NCBI GenBank assembly: GCA_033763635.1 | Contig: JANRKG010000448.1 | Span: forward strand, 1 to 26,784 | Reading direction: 5' to 3' | Source: JANRKG01 sp033763635 | GTDB lineage: Bacteria > Cyanobacteriota > Cyanobacteriia > GCF-001939115 | DNA length: 26,784 bases | Shown here: positions 14,026-23,238 of the stretch, in pieces | How the letters are laid out: every line of letters starts with the position of its first letter | Position numbering within the stretch: the stretch's first letter is position 1 | The notes under the pieces: model-generated | The model's database searches: none | What the model was told of the DNA's origin: nothing | Seen by the model: only the letters and a program-made list of their open reading frames with translations | Made by a program: the position numbers and the translations under genes

Positions 14026-15533
14026 AAGCAGTTCTGTTTTCCTCCATTCGGGGACGGATTATGATTTCCACCACGCTCTTGATTGTCACGATCGTTGGGG
14101 GTCTCATCGCCTCCCGGGTGCGCGATGAAAATGAGTTTTACCGAGAGCAGAAACAAACTCAGTTGCGATCGATGGCTTCCATTCTGGCGCGAACTTTAGA
14201 GGTGGAAATTCAGGAACAGAATTGGGGCAACATTCAATTTCGTCTCGATCAGTTACTCCGGGATAACGAAGATGTAGTCTACGCGGTTGTTAGCGATTTG
14301 GAACTCAACAACCAAATGGTGGCAGCAGTCCCCTCAGAATTGCGAGAACAATTCATTCCCGATGTGGTTCCCCTTGCCATCTCCCGCTCTGTCACCCGTC
14401 CCAACCCTGACCCGCGCTTTAGCAATACAGTCTTACTCCGAGACATTCTTTTCCCAGAGAAAGAAAAGCGAGGGAACCGGGGGGAAGAAATCATTGAGAT
14501 TGCCTACGACATTCAGAGTAATCGCTATACCCCGACTGGAGAACATGAGCGCCCGACCCGGGCGATCGTGCGGATTGGGGTGACCGTCCGCCGCCTGAAT
14601 GAGGCGATTGCTGCCGCCATCTACCGGACCCTGGCGATCGGTGCGGTGGGCTTGGCGGTGGGTCTAGCGGGAGCGTACTTACTCGCAAGGTATTTAAGTG
14701 AACCAATCGTGAAGTTGCGAGATAGCGCTGAAAAACTGGCAGCAGGGGAATTAAACCACCAGGCTGAAATTGCCTTAGGGGACGAAATTGGTGCCCTGGC
14801 GAATGCCTTTAACGATATGTCTCAATCGCTCAAGTTCACCTTTGACAAACTCCAAAGAACCCTTGATTCGTTTGAACGATTTGTTCCCGAAAAGTTTTTG
14901 CAAGCGATCGCCCCTCAAGGCATTGAAAACATTAGAGTCGGTCAGTCCTCGATTCGCACCGTCACGATTCTGTTTGCCGACATTCGCGGCTACACATCTA
15001 TCTCAGAAAAGCTGACTCCCCAAGAAATTTTTGATTTTCTCAATCGCTACCTGGCCTGTATGGGGGCCGCCATTGACCAAACAGGCGGTTTTATCGACAA
15101 GTACATTGGGGATGCGATTATGGCTCTGTTCGATGATGAGTATGCAGATAGTGCATTACAGGCTGCAGTCAAGATGCAAGAGGCATTGGTGGAATTTAAT
15201 CGCGATCGTCATCTAACAGGGTTTCCAGAGGTGGCAATCGGGATCGGTCTGCATCGGGGACAGGTGGTGATGGGAACGGTCGGGTTTACGTCCCGTATGG
15301 ATTCCACTGTGATCGGGGATGCGGTGAATGTGGCTTCCCGTGTGGAAGGATTAACGAAATACTACGATTGCAAAATTCTGATGACTGATTCTGTCGTGGA
15401 TGCCCTGGCTCGTCCTGAAGCGGTGAAACTGAAGCTGGTGGATACGGGGGTGAAGGTCAAGGGGAAAGAGAGTATGGTGAATCTTTATAAGCTGGATGTT
15501 TCTCATCTCATAAAACAACCTGTTTCTCTTTAA
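14022..15533 (+). CDS. Membrane class III adenylate/guanylate cyclase with HAMP domain
   Basis: This 503-residue receptor-type cyclase has a first membrane helix (about 14-28), a periplasmic region of about 170 residues resembling a Cache-type sensor, a second helix (about 205-225), a HAMP domain (about 226-280) and a C-terminal class III cyclase domain. Metal-binding aspartates are present at 320 (LFADIRGYTS) and 364 (DKYIGDAIM). Lys-360 and Thr-429 (STVIGDAVNVASR) fall at base-selecting positions and favour ATP over GTP. The transition-state Asn and Arg follow in NVASR. It should make cAMP in the cytosol in response to an external cue. The preceding lipoprotein gene overlaps by ATGA, so the two probably act together. 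Residue-based substrate calls are not conclusive. Confidence 0.93.
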   Translation: MKAVLFSSIRGRIMISTTLLIVTIVGGLIASRVRDENEFYREQKQTQLRSMASILARTLEVEIQEQNWGNIQFRLDQLLRDNEDVVYAVVSDLELNNQMVAAVPSELREQFIPDVVPLAISRSVTRPNPDPRFSNTVLLRDILFPEKEKRGNRGEEIIEIAYDIQSNRYTPTGEHERPTRAIVRIGVTVRRLNEAIAAAIYRTLAIGAVGLAVGLAGAYLLARYLSEPIVKLRDSAEKLAAGELNHQAEIALGDEIGALANAFNDMSQSLKFTFDKLQRTLDSFERFVPEKFLQAIAPQGIENIRVGQSSIRTVTILFADIRGYTSISEKLTPQEIFDFLNRYLACMGAAIDQTGGFIDKYIGDAIMALFDDEYADSALQAAVKMQEALVEFNRDRHLTGFPEVAIGIGLHRGQVVMGTVGFTSRMDSTVIGDAVNVASRVEGLTKYYDCKILMTDSVVDALARPEAVKLKLVDTGVKVKGKESMVNLYKLDVSHLIKQPVSL

Positions 15534-15540
15534 AGGGAAA

Positions 15541-15571
15541 AGAGATGGAAAATCAATGACTCTCCATCCCT
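15541..15571 (-). terminator. Hairpin between convergent cyclase and glsF genes
   Basis: AGAGATGGA (15541-15549) pairs with TCCATCCCT (15563-15571) with one mismatch and a 13-nt loop. Read on the minus strand, the stem is followed by TTTCCCTTT, which gives weak support for terminating glsF. On the plus strand no T-run follows. It may serve both directions. Confidence 0.35.
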
Positions 15572-15595
15572 AAATGATCGAATTGAGCTTTTCAG

Positions 15596-18500
15596 TTATT
15601 GCACCGAACTCAAAACCTTCTCCGTTGAAGCGTTCGGGTTCACTTCAGGCGTATCGGCTTCTGATGGGGGAACCACTTGCCAGAACTGGGGTAGGTAATG
15701 CGTCCAGTTTGCCAGAATGGTTTTCGCTTTCTCGCTTCCCGTACGATCGGCGTGCAACTGAATCAAATCCTTCAATTGTTGTTCCCCGGCTGGGCTGCTT
15801 ACCCGTTGGAGTTTCACAATCTCAGGGTTGACCTTTTTCGGGAAAGAACCATCCTCATCCAAGAAATAGCCTAAGCCTCCAGTCATCCCAGCTCCGACGT
15901 TGCGACCAACCCGACCCAGGACGACAATCACACCACCTGTCATGTATTCACAGCAGTGATCCCCTGCCCCCTCAATGACGGCTTGAGCGCGAGAGTTGCG
16001 AACCGCAAACCGCTCTCCGGCTTGTCCATTGGCAAACAGAGTACCTCCGGTTGCACCATAGAGACAGGTGTTCCCGACGATCACGTTATCGGCAGCGGGA
16101 TAGGTGGCCTCTGCGGGGGGACGGATCGCGATCTCGCCCCCATGCATGCCTTTCCCCACGTAATCGTTCGCTTCCCCTTCCAGGTTCAGGGTCATGCCAG
16201 GGAGGTTGAAGGCTCCGAAACTCTGCCCGACGCTGCCCTTACAGTTCAGGGTAATCTGGCCCTCAAATCCTGCATTCCCGTATTGAGATGCGATCGCCCC
16301 TGCCAATCGTGCCCCTACGGTGCGATCGGTATTGACCACCTTCACCTCACGGGTTGCCGTGCCCTGATTTTGAATCGCGGCCCGAATTGCTGAATCGCTC
16401 AGTAGTTCGTCATCCAAAACAGGACCGTTGCTGTGAACAGGTTCATGCTTCAACCAGTCACGATTTTCTTTCGTGTCAGGAAGGCGGATCAGGCAATCCA
16501 GGTTAAGTGCCTGGGTCTTGGTTAACTGCACCGACTCCCGCACCTTCAACAGATCGGCCCGTCCAATCAAGTCCTGTAAGGAGGAATAGCCTAATTTGGC
16601 AAGGAGTGAGCGCACTTCTTCCGCAATGAAGTAGAAGAAGTTGACCACCTGTTCCGGAGTGCCGGGGAACCGCTTCCGCAGGTCTTCCCGTTGGCTGGCC
16701 ACCCCGACCGGGCAGTTGTTGGTGTGGCAGATACGGGCCATGATGCACCCTTCAGCGATCATGGCGATCGACCCGAAGCCGTATTCTTCAGCCCCCATGA
16801 GGGTTGCCACCACCACATCCCAACCCGTCTTGAGGCCGCCATCTGTACGGAGAATGACCCGATCGCGCAGATGGTTTTGCATCAGAACTCGGTGAACTTC
16901 CGTCAGACCCAATTCCCAGGGACCGCCCGCATGTTTGATGGAACTGAGGGGAGAGGCACCTGTTCCGCCATCATGTCCCGAGATTTGGATGATATCTGCA
17001 TTGGCTTTGGCAACCCCAGCGGCAACCGTCCCAATCCCAATTTCCGCCACCAATTTCACAGAAACCTGCGCTCTGGGATTAATTTGATGCAGATCGAAGA
17101 TCAACTGAGCCAAGTCTTCGATCGAGTAGATATCGTGGTGGGGCGGCGGGGAAATGAGGGTAACTCCAGGCTTCGATCGCCGCAACATCGCGATGTAAGA
17201 GCTGACCTTAGTTCCCGGTAACTGCCCCCCTTCTCCCGGTTTTGCCCCCTGAGCGATCTTGATCTCAATTTGCTTGGCATTCATCAGGTACTCAGGAGTG
17301 ACACCGAAGCGCCCGGATGCAACCTGTTTGATGGCAGAACTGGCAGTGTCGCCATTCTTCAGACCCTTCAGGTGGGGCAACAGGGATGAGAATCCGGCAT
17401 CATCCACATCCTCAAGGGTGCGATACCGGACGGGATCTTCCCCGCCTTCACCGGAGTTCGATCGCCCCCCAATGCGGTTCATGGCGATCGCCAGGGTTTC
17501 GTGAGCTTCGCGGGAAAGCGCCCCCAAAGACATCCCTCCGGTGCAGAAGCGCTGCATGATGGTTTCCACCGATTCCACCTGATCGAGGGGAATGGCAGGA
17601 CGATCGCTCTGGAAGTCGAGCAAATCGCGGAGAGCCGTCACGGGACGGTTCTCTAGTTGCTGCTTATACAGTTCGTAGTAATCGAACTGGCGGGTTGCCA
17701 CTGCCTTGTGCAGGGCTTTCGCCATTTCCGGGTTGTTCATGTGGTATTCGCCACCGGGCCGGAATTGGACAAAGCCGTAGTTTTCCAGCTTCTTCATCGT
17801 CAACTCTGGGAATGCGCGGCAATGGAAAGAAATCACTTCCTGGGCAAGTTCAGGCAAACTTAACCCACCCACACGGGAGGTCGTGCCGGAGAAACCGAGG
17901 CTGAGTAGATCGGAACCAATGCCGATCGCCTCAAAAATCTGAGCGCCCTGATAACTGGACAGCAGAGAAATCCCCATCTTAGACAGGATTTTTAACAACC
18001 CTGCTTCAACGGACTTTCGGTAGTTTGTCTGGGCTTGTTGCACGGTGATTTTTTGCAGTTTGCCCCGCTCCATCAGGTTTTGCGTCTTCGTATCTCCCCA
18101 CCACTGACGCACCGTTTCCAGAGCCAGATAGGGACAGACCGCACTCGCACCATACCCAATCAAGCAAGCAAAGTGATGGGTACTCCAGCATTGGGCTGTG
18201 TCCACCACCAGGGACGCTTTCATACGAAGTCCCTTTCGGATCAGGTGGTGGTGAACTGCTCCAACAGCCAGGAGGGGTGGAATGTAGCTGCACTCAGCAC
18301 TGAGGGCTTCTCCGGTTGAAGTGGCACGATCGCTCAATACCAGCACTTCTTTCCCAGACTGAACCACTTCTACGGCCTGTTGGCACAGGGTCGCGACTGC
18401 CTGTTGTAGCCCTTCAGGGCCAGCAGAAATGGGGAAGAGAGTTGAAAGGTGAGCGGTCGTAAATCCAAGATTCTGAATGCTGCTCAGTTCCCCTTCATTC

Positions 18501-20245
18501 AGAATGGGACTTTCTAATTTCAGAAGACGGGCATATTCCGGTTTCGCTTCCAGCAGGTTCCCCCGCGCCCCCAACTCCATTGTCAGGGACATCACCAGAC
18601 TTTCCCGCAGGGGATCGATCGGTGGATTCGTCACCTGGGCGAAGCGTTGCTTGAAGTAGTCGTACAGCAGACGGGGTTTTTCCGACAGAATCGCCAGCGG
18701 CGCATCATCTCCCATACAGAAGGTCGGCTCTTTCCCCTGGGCCGCCATCACCTCAATGATCATGTCCACATCTTCTGAGGTGTACCCAAAGGAAATTTGG
18801 GATTGCAGCAGTTTTTGCGCGTCCAGATGGGGCATGTCATCAAAGGGCTTGCCTTTCAAACTAGCGCGATGGGCTTCCAACCACTCCCCATAGGGATAGG
18901 TCTGAGCCACCCGTTGCTTGATCTCCCAGTTCTTCAGGAGTTCCCCTTTCTCCAGATCCACCGCGATCATTTGACCGGGGCCGAGCCGTCCCTTCTCCAG
19001 AATGTCCGTGTCCGGGATCTCCACAACACCCGCTTCGGAAGCCACAATCACCCAACCTTCGCGGGTCTTGGCATACCGAGCCGGACGCAGACCATTTCGG
19101 TCCAGGGAAGCACCCACCGTCTTTCCATCACTGAAGACTAGCAGGGCAGGACCATCCCAGGCTTCTTGAATCCCGCTGTAGTATTCGTAGAAATCCACAA
19201 TCTCCGGGTGATCCGCCAGGTCGGGCTGATTGTTGTAGGCTTCGGGCACCATGATCATCATGGCTTTGAGCGGACTACGGCCCGATCGCACCTGTAACTC
19301 CAGCACGTTATCCAGGGTTGCGGAGTCGCTGTTGTCCATGTTGACGATCGGACGCAACTGTTCCAGCTTGCCTTCCCAGACAGGATGGTTCAGGTCACTC
19401 TCCCGCGCCATCGTCCAGTTGATATTCCCTAGCAGGGTATTAATTTCCCCGTTGTGTCCCAGGAGGCGCATTGGTTGAGCCAGAGGCCACCGGGGCATTG
19501 TGTTCGTACTGAAGCGACGGTGATAGATGGCGAACTGACTCCGATAAGCCGGATTTGTCAGATCGGTATAAAACTCCCCTAACACAACCGATCGCACCAT
19601 GCCTTTGTAGACGATCGTGCGGCAGGAGAAGGAGCAGATGTAAAAGTCGTCGGACCATTTGAGGGTTGTTTGGGCCGCAAGGACGCGATCGATCCGCTTA
19701 CGGACTAAGTACAGCGTCCGCTCCAAATCATCACCCGTTACCGAGGCAGACTGAACGATGACCTGTTCAATCTGGGGTTGGTTCTCACGCGCCTGCACAC
19801 CCAACAATTCGGGACGAACGGGAACCACCCGCCACCCGATCAGCGTCAATCCTTCCTCTGCCAGAACCTGCTCGACGATTTGGCGGACCTGAGTGGCACG
19901 ATCGGGAGTGGGGGGCAAAAACACCATCCCAACCCCCGTTTGGGCGGGAACCAGCGTTCCTTTTCCCTGGCTGCTGCTCCATTCCTTGAGCACATCCCAG
20001 GGAATTTGGGTCATCACCCCAGCCCCGTCGCCCGAATCCTGGTCAGCGCTGCATCCGCCCCGGTGTTCGAGGCAACCCAGAGCAATCAAAGCCTTTGCCA
20101 CCAAAGACTGACTCGCCCGTCCCTGTAAATCAGCAATGAACCCGACACCACAGGCATCCCGCTCTTCTACCAGCCATCGCTGCCCGGAATACCCCCCCGA
20201 ACCCTGATCCTCAAACTGCTGTAAATTCTTGCTCGTGTTACCCAT
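15596..20245 (-). CDS. glsF: Ferredoxin-dependent glutamate synthase
   Basis: This 1549-residue enzyme makes two glutamates from glutamine and 2-oxoglutarate, using photosynthetic ferredoxin, and is the second half of the GS-GOGAT route. The N-terminal glutaminase domain begins after a short propeptide: ACGVGFIAD places the catalytic Cys at residue 32. The central domain, the FMN/synthase barrel and the 3Fe-4S cysteines (GCIMARICHTNNCPVGVA, spacing C-x5-C-x4-C) follow, then the GXGXG-rich C-terminal beta-helix. I chose ATG 20245 because it gives a propeptide of normal size and has GAGAG upstream; an ATG at 20368 would add 41 unfamiliar residues. No small NADPH-type subunit gene (gltD) lies beside it, which agrees with the ferredoxin type. 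No consensus NtcA site (GTA-N8-TAC) was seen upstream. Confidence 0.96.
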   Translation of the reverse strand: MGNTSKNLQQFEDQGSGGYSGQRWLVEERDACGVGFIADLQGRASQSLVAKALIALGCLEHRGGCSADQDSGDGAGVMTQIPWDVLKEWSSSQGKGTLVPAQTGVGMVFLPPTPDRATQVRQIVEQVLAEEGLTLIGWRVVPVRPELLGVQARENQPQIEQVIVQSASVTGDDLERTLYLVRKRIDRVLAAQTTLKWSDDFYICSFSCRTIVYKGMVRSVVLGEFYTDLTNPAYRSQFAIYHRRFSTNTMPRWPLAQPMRLLGHNGEINTLLGNINWTMARESDLNHPVWEGKLEQLRPIVNMDNSDSATLDNVLELQVRSGRSPLKAMMIMVPEAYNNQPDLADHPEIVDFYEYYSGIQEAWDGPALLVFSDGKTVGASLDRNGLRPARYAKTREGWVIVASEAGVVEIPDTDILEKGRLGPGQMIAVDLEKGELLKNWEIKQRVAQTYPYGEWLEAHRASLKGKPFDDMPHLDAQKLLQSQISFGYTSEDVDMIIEVMAAQGKEPTFCMGDDAPLAILSEKPRLLYDYFKQRFAQVTNPPIDPLRESLVMSLTMELGARGNLLEAKPEYARLLKLESPILNEGELSSIQNLGFTTAHLSTLFPISAGPEGLQQAVATLCQQAVEVVQSGKEVLVLSDRATSTGEALSAECSYIPPLLAVGAVHHHLIRKGLRMKASLVVDTAQCWSTHHFACLIGYGASAVCPYLALETVRQWWGDTKTQNLMERGKLQKITVQQAQTNYRKSVEAGLLKILSKMGISLLSSYQGAQIFEAIGIGSDLLSLGFSGTTSRVGGLSLPELAQEVISFHCRAFPELTMKKLENYGFVQFRPGGEYHMNNPEMAKALHKAVATRQFDYYELYKQQLENRPVTALRDLLDFQSDRPAIPLDQVESVETIMQRFCTGGMSLGALSREAHETLAIAMNRIGGRSNSGEGGEDPVRYRTLEDVDDAGFSSLLPHLKGLKNGDTASSAIKQVASGRFGVTPEYLMNAKQIEIKIAQGAKPGEGGQLPGTKVSSYIAMLRRSKPGVTLISPPPHHDIYSIEDLAQLIFDLHQINPRAQVSVKLVAEIGIGTVAAGVAKANADIIQISGHDGGTGASPLSSIKHAGGPWELGLTEVHRVLMQNHLRDRVILRTDGGLKTGWDVVVATLMGAEEYGFGSIAMIAEGCIMARICHTNNCPVGVASQREDLRKRFPGTPEQVVNFFYFIAEEVRSLLAKLGYSSLQDLIGRADLLKVRESVQLTKTQALNLDCLIRLPDTKENRDWLKHEPVHSNGPVLDDELLSDSAIRAAIQNQGTATREVKVVNTDRTVGARLAGAIASQYGNAGFEGQITLNCKGSVGQSFGAFNLPGMTLNLEGEANDYVGKGMHGGEIAIRPPAEATYPAADNVIVGNTCLYGATGGTLFANGQAGERFAVRNSRAQAVIEGAGDHCCEYMTGGVIVVLGRVGRNVGAGMTGGLGYFLDEDGSFPKKVNPEIVKLQRVSSPAGEQQLKDLIQLHADRTGSEKAKTILANWTHYLPQFWQVVPPSEADTPEVNPNASTEKVLSSVQ

Positions 20246-20421
20246 GAAATGGCTCTCTTCGTTTATCTCTAAGACGCTTGTTGAAGGCTGGTATGGAAGA
20301 CAGGCAAACCCCGCAGGGTCAGGTCCATGCTCACTGGAAAGAGGAAAACCGTGAAGTGAGCAAAGCACAAACTTCCCTGATGCCGTCCCAGACGACAGGG
20401 AAAATACATCCGGCTCTATCC

Positions 20422-20459
20422 CTATAGAATCGCTCTGTATCGCTATCTATAGAATCACT
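20422..20459. repeat. Imperfect 13-bp direct repeats in the glsF divergent region
   Basis: CTATAGAATCGCT (20422-20434) and CTATAGAATCACT (20447-20459) are 12/13 identical and start 25 bp apart. They lie about 180-215 bp upstream of the glsF start and 115-150 bp upstream of the divergent gene, so they could be a shared regulator site. The rest of the 20246-20572 gap shows no gene. Confidence 0.4.
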
Positions 20460-20572
20460 AAACAATATCTCTAATTGTAAATTGCCCACATCCGGGGATC
20501 GTATCCCCCAGTCAGGGAAATTAGTAAATCAGCCTCTCCTTCACAGGATTGGATCAGAGATCATATAAGAAA

Positions 20573-22549
20573 ATGCTTGAATCTGGCAATCCCAACTCTT
20601 TCTACCGTATAATGAACGGCTTTTCTCCGATCGCAACTTTACAAAAAAGCTTACTCGCCCGTCCCAGGGGAAGGGTACTCATGACCCTGGCTTCTCTACT
20701 GATGGGGATTCCACAAGCTCAGGCGAAGATAACTGAAGTCCAGCCGATCGCCCATAGTCTGAACTCAATCTTGTTCGTTGCTGCCTTTCAAGCCTACCCT
20801 GTTCTGGAATCCCAAACGCAGATTCAACCTACGGGGAACCCGACGCAACCAGGCTATCAAGCAATGGCTCCTCAACTTCTCAGTCAGGGAACTCAAATTT
20901 CATTGAATGGGCGACTCTGGCCGATTGCTTGGCGGCAATGGCAAGGCGCAAATGCATCTGAAACCCGAATGGGAGTGAGTGATCTGGATCTGATGCAGCA
21001 ATGGGGAGTTGACTTGTTGAATAGTCGGGATCACCGTTTTCAGCCTGTTTCCTGGTTTTCTCCGGCGGTTTCCCTGCCCGCGATGCTCGTCAACCAAACT
21101 CGGTTTCTGGATGTCACGAATCTCTTTCGCGGGCTGGGTTGGGAAACTCAGGTCCAGGGAGACGTTTTACAGATTACAAGTCCGATCGCCCAGGTGCTCA
21201 ATCTTCGCCAAAGCCATCGAGGGGATGGGCAACGGGTGGTGATTGACCTCAATCGCCCCGTCCCCTGGCAAATCACTCAGGAAGCCTCTTCTGTTCTCAT
21301 CACCCTGAATGCAATCGTCGATCCCGCGCTTCTCACTCCCCCGTCTTCCTCCCTTCCCGCTCCTGCTTCCCAATCTCCAACCCCGCTTCCCCAGGTAGAA
21401 ACTCGCGAAAATCAAGTCCTGATCCGCATTCCAGCTTCCTCTTCTGGTCTACGGGTGACAACGCTTCCCGATCCCTTTCGGTTGGTGATCGACCTGGGAA
21501 CGCCGCCGCCCCGATCACGGGATATCACCTGGGCACCGGGCATTCGCTGGCAAGAGCGCACTATCCAGGTCGGGGATCGCCGATTCTCAGTTATTGGTTT
21601 GGCGGTGGATTTGAAACGACGGAATCTTTCCCTGCGCCCCATTACCAGTGATCCAGCGATCCCGGTGGGCACTGCACCCCTTCGCACGATCGCCCAGAAT
21701 TGGCAGGTGATTTCTGCCATCAACGGTGGATACTTCAACCGCAACAATCGCCTTCCCCTGGGGGCCGTTCGGCAGGATCAACGGTGGCGATCGGGTCCAA
21801 TTTTGAATCGGGGAGCCGTTGCCTGGAATGGGCAGGGTGAATTCCGAATGGGACGGCTCAGTTTACAGGAAACGTTGGTGACAGAGGGAGGCAAACGATT
21901 GCCAATTGTGGCCCTCAATAGTGGATATGTACAGGCGGGCATCGGTCGCTACACACCGGGCTGGGGAACCAGTTACACCCCGATTCTGGAGAATGAAGTG
22001 CTGGTGTCGGTGGCGGCAAACCGGGTGACGGCTGTGCTGAAAGGTGGCCCTGCCGGACAGGACAGTTTTCCCATTCCCCCAAATGGCTATCTTCTAGCAC
22101 TACGAGCCAATCGAACGGCTTTAGAAGCCTTGCCGATAGGGGCGATCGTCCAGTTAGAAAGCTCCATCAGCCCACCCGAATTTGCCTCCTTTCCCCACAT
22201 CCTGGGGGCTGGGCCTTTGCTCATGAAAGATCGCCAGGTTGTTTTGGATGCCAAATCTGAAAAGTTTAGTGAGGCGTTTATTCGAGAAGCAGCCGTTCGA
22301 AGTGCGATCGGGCAGATGGGTGACGGCAGCATATTTCTAGCAACGGTGATGGCAGGGCCGACGGGGGACGTGCCAACCCTGAGTGAAGTGGCTCAGGTGA
22401 TGAAACAATGGGGGGCGATCGATGCTCTCAATTTAGATGGCGGGAGTTCTACCGCGCTTTATTTGGGGGGAACCCTGATCAATCGCTCCGCTCAAACCGC
22501 TGCCCGCGTTCACAATGGCCTGGGTTTGTTTTTGGAAGGGCAACCGTAG
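20573..22549 (+). CDS. Exported AMIN-like/phosphodiester glycosidase (NAGPA) domain protein
   Basis: The protein (658 residues from ATG 20573, 645 from ATG 20612) starts with a signal-like segment (LMTLASLLMGIPQAQA). Next come one or two AMIN-like beta regions that may bind cell wall (VVIDLNRPVPWQI; then FRLVIDLG), with a Pro/Ser-rich spacer between them. The C-terminal half is a phosphodiester glycosidase (NAGPA) domain with INGGYFNRNNRLPLGAV, LGAGPLL, and LNLDGGSSTALYLGG, the conserved Asp-Gly-Gly motif. The family removes sugar phosphodiester caps and is often linked to exopolysaccharide or wall glycan processing. Both ATGs lack a strong ribosome site; the TTG at 20549 is a third choice. 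It is divergent from glsF and unrelated to its function. The substrate is unknown. Confidence 0.82.
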   Translation: MLESGNPNSFYRIMNGFSPIATLQKSLLARPRGRVLMTLASLLMGIPQAQAKITEVQPIAHSLNSILFVAAFQAYPVLESQTQIQPTGNPTQPGYQAMAPQLLSQGTQISLNGRLWPIAWRQWQGANASETRMGVSDLDLMQQWGVDLLNSRDHRFQPVSWFSPAVSLPAMLVNQTRFLDVTNLFRGLGWETQVQGDVLQITSPIAQVLNLRQSHRGDGQRVVIDLNRPVPWQITQEASSVLITLNAIVDPALLTPPSSSLPAPASQSPTPLPQVETRENQVLIRIPASSSGLRVTTLPDPFRLVIDLGTPPPRSRDITWAPGIRWQERTIQVGDRRFSVIGLAVDLKRRNLSLRPITSDPAIPVGTAPLRTIAQNWQVISAINGGYFNRNNRLPLGAVRQDQRWRSGPILNRGAVAWNGQGEFRMGRLSLQETLVTEGGKRLPIVALNSGYVQAGIGRYTPGWGTSYTPILENEVLVSVAANRVTAVLKGGPAGQDSFPIPPNGYLLALRANRTALEALPIGAIVQLESSISPPEFASFPHILGAGPLLMKDRQVVLDAKSEKFSEAFIREAAVRSAIGQMGDGSIFLATVMAGPTGDVPTLSEVAQVMKQWGAIDALNLDGGSSTALYLGGTLINRSAQTAARVHNGLGLFLEGQP

Positions 22550-22711
22550 GAGTGCGATCGTATTTCCCCGGATCTCTGGCTTCTTTTTGAAGAGATGTTA
22601 AAGGTGAGATTGGGTGAGTGAAGAATTAGTGTAAAAGGAGCATTTTGCAGAACGGGGACTAACCGGATCTCTGCTCAATTTGCTATGGTTCTTTTGAGGG
22701 AACAAATCCAT

Positions 22712-22739
22712 GTGTGCAACGCTTGCGTTTGGGGCACAC
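22712..22739. other. Nested stem-loop upstream of the cupin gene
   Basis: GTGTGC (22712-22717) pairs with GCACAC (22734-22739), and AACGC pairs with GCGTT inside it around TT, leaving TGGG as a one-sided bulge. No T-run follows, so it is unlikely to be an intrinsic terminator for the gene at 20573. It lies about 85 bp before the cupin start and could be a leader structure or operator. Confidence 0.35.
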
Positions 22740-22756
22740 TCTAAAACAGTTCGACA

Positions 22757-22786
22757 TCAGTAACGCTTCGTTAATGGTTCGTTAAA
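22757..22786. promoter_or_regulatory. Three octamers at 11-bp period, possible response-regulator site
   Basis: TCAGTAAC (22757), TCGTTAAT (22768) and TCGTTAAA (22779) are eight-base units separated by exactly three bases. Read on the other strand the last two are TTTAACGA and ATTAACGA. The 8+3 architecture with a TTAA core resembles the Pho-box layout described for cyanobacterial SphR, but the flanking bases depart from that consensus. The array ends 38 bp before the cupin start. Confidence 0.42.
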
Positions 22787-22824
22787 TCTCTACTAAGTCT
22801 TGATAACTAATGAGGAGAAAAACC

Positions 22825-23238
22825 GTGGCTCAGCCTCAAGAAATCGCTGCTCCCACCCTGCCTGTTTCTGTGGTTTCGAAAGCCATTGCTGCAACTGAGT
22901 TAAGGCCGTGGGGCTCCTTCACTGTTCTAGAAGAAGGACGCGGTTACAAGATTAAGCGAATCGAAGTGAAACCCGGTCATCGCCTCAGCTTGCAAATGCA
23001 CCACCACCGTAGTGAACACTGGATTGTTGTCTCTGGAACCGCCAAAGTAATCTGTGGTGAAAAAGAGCAGATTATTTACAGCAACCAATCTACCTATGTG
23101 CCCCCCTGCACTCCCCACCGTTTAGAAAATCCTGGTGTGATTTCCTTGATTCTCATTGAAGTCCAGAATGGGGAATATCTGGGTGAAGATGATATCATCC
23201 GTTTCCAGGATGACTACGCACGGGTAGGCGCGAAATAA
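22825..23238 (+). CDS. Stand-alone mannose-6-phosphate isomerase-type cupin
   Basis: The 137-residue protein corresponds to the cupin domain normally found at the C-terminus of type II (ManC/AlgA) phosphomannose isomerase-GDP-mannose pyrophosphorylase enzymes, here without the nucleotidyltransferase half. Landmarks are RPWGSFTVLEEGRGYKIKRI, KPGHRLSLQMHHHRSEHW with the metal-binding His cluster, VVSGTAKV, and VPPCTPHRLENPG. It probably interconverts fructose-6-phosphate and mannose-6-phosphate for GDP-mannose and exopolysaccharide synthesis. GTG 22825 was chosen because GAGGAG lies seven bases before it; the ATG at 22810 overlaps that ribosome site and would add only five residues. Short single-domain versions occur in other cyanobacteria. 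The stop codon sits on the edge of an 80-bp repeat. Confidence 0.85.
   Translation: MAQPQEIAAPTLPVSVVSKAIAATELRPWGSFTVLEEGRGYKIKRIEVKPGHRLSLQMHHHRSEHWIVVSGTAKVICGEKEQIIYSNQSTYVPPCTPHRLENPGVISLILIEVQNGEYLGEDDIIRFQDDYARVGAK

Noticed and set aside
20246..20548. NtcA site for glsF
   Set aside because: No GTA-N8-TAC match was found; the nearest candidates miss one or more fixed bases.
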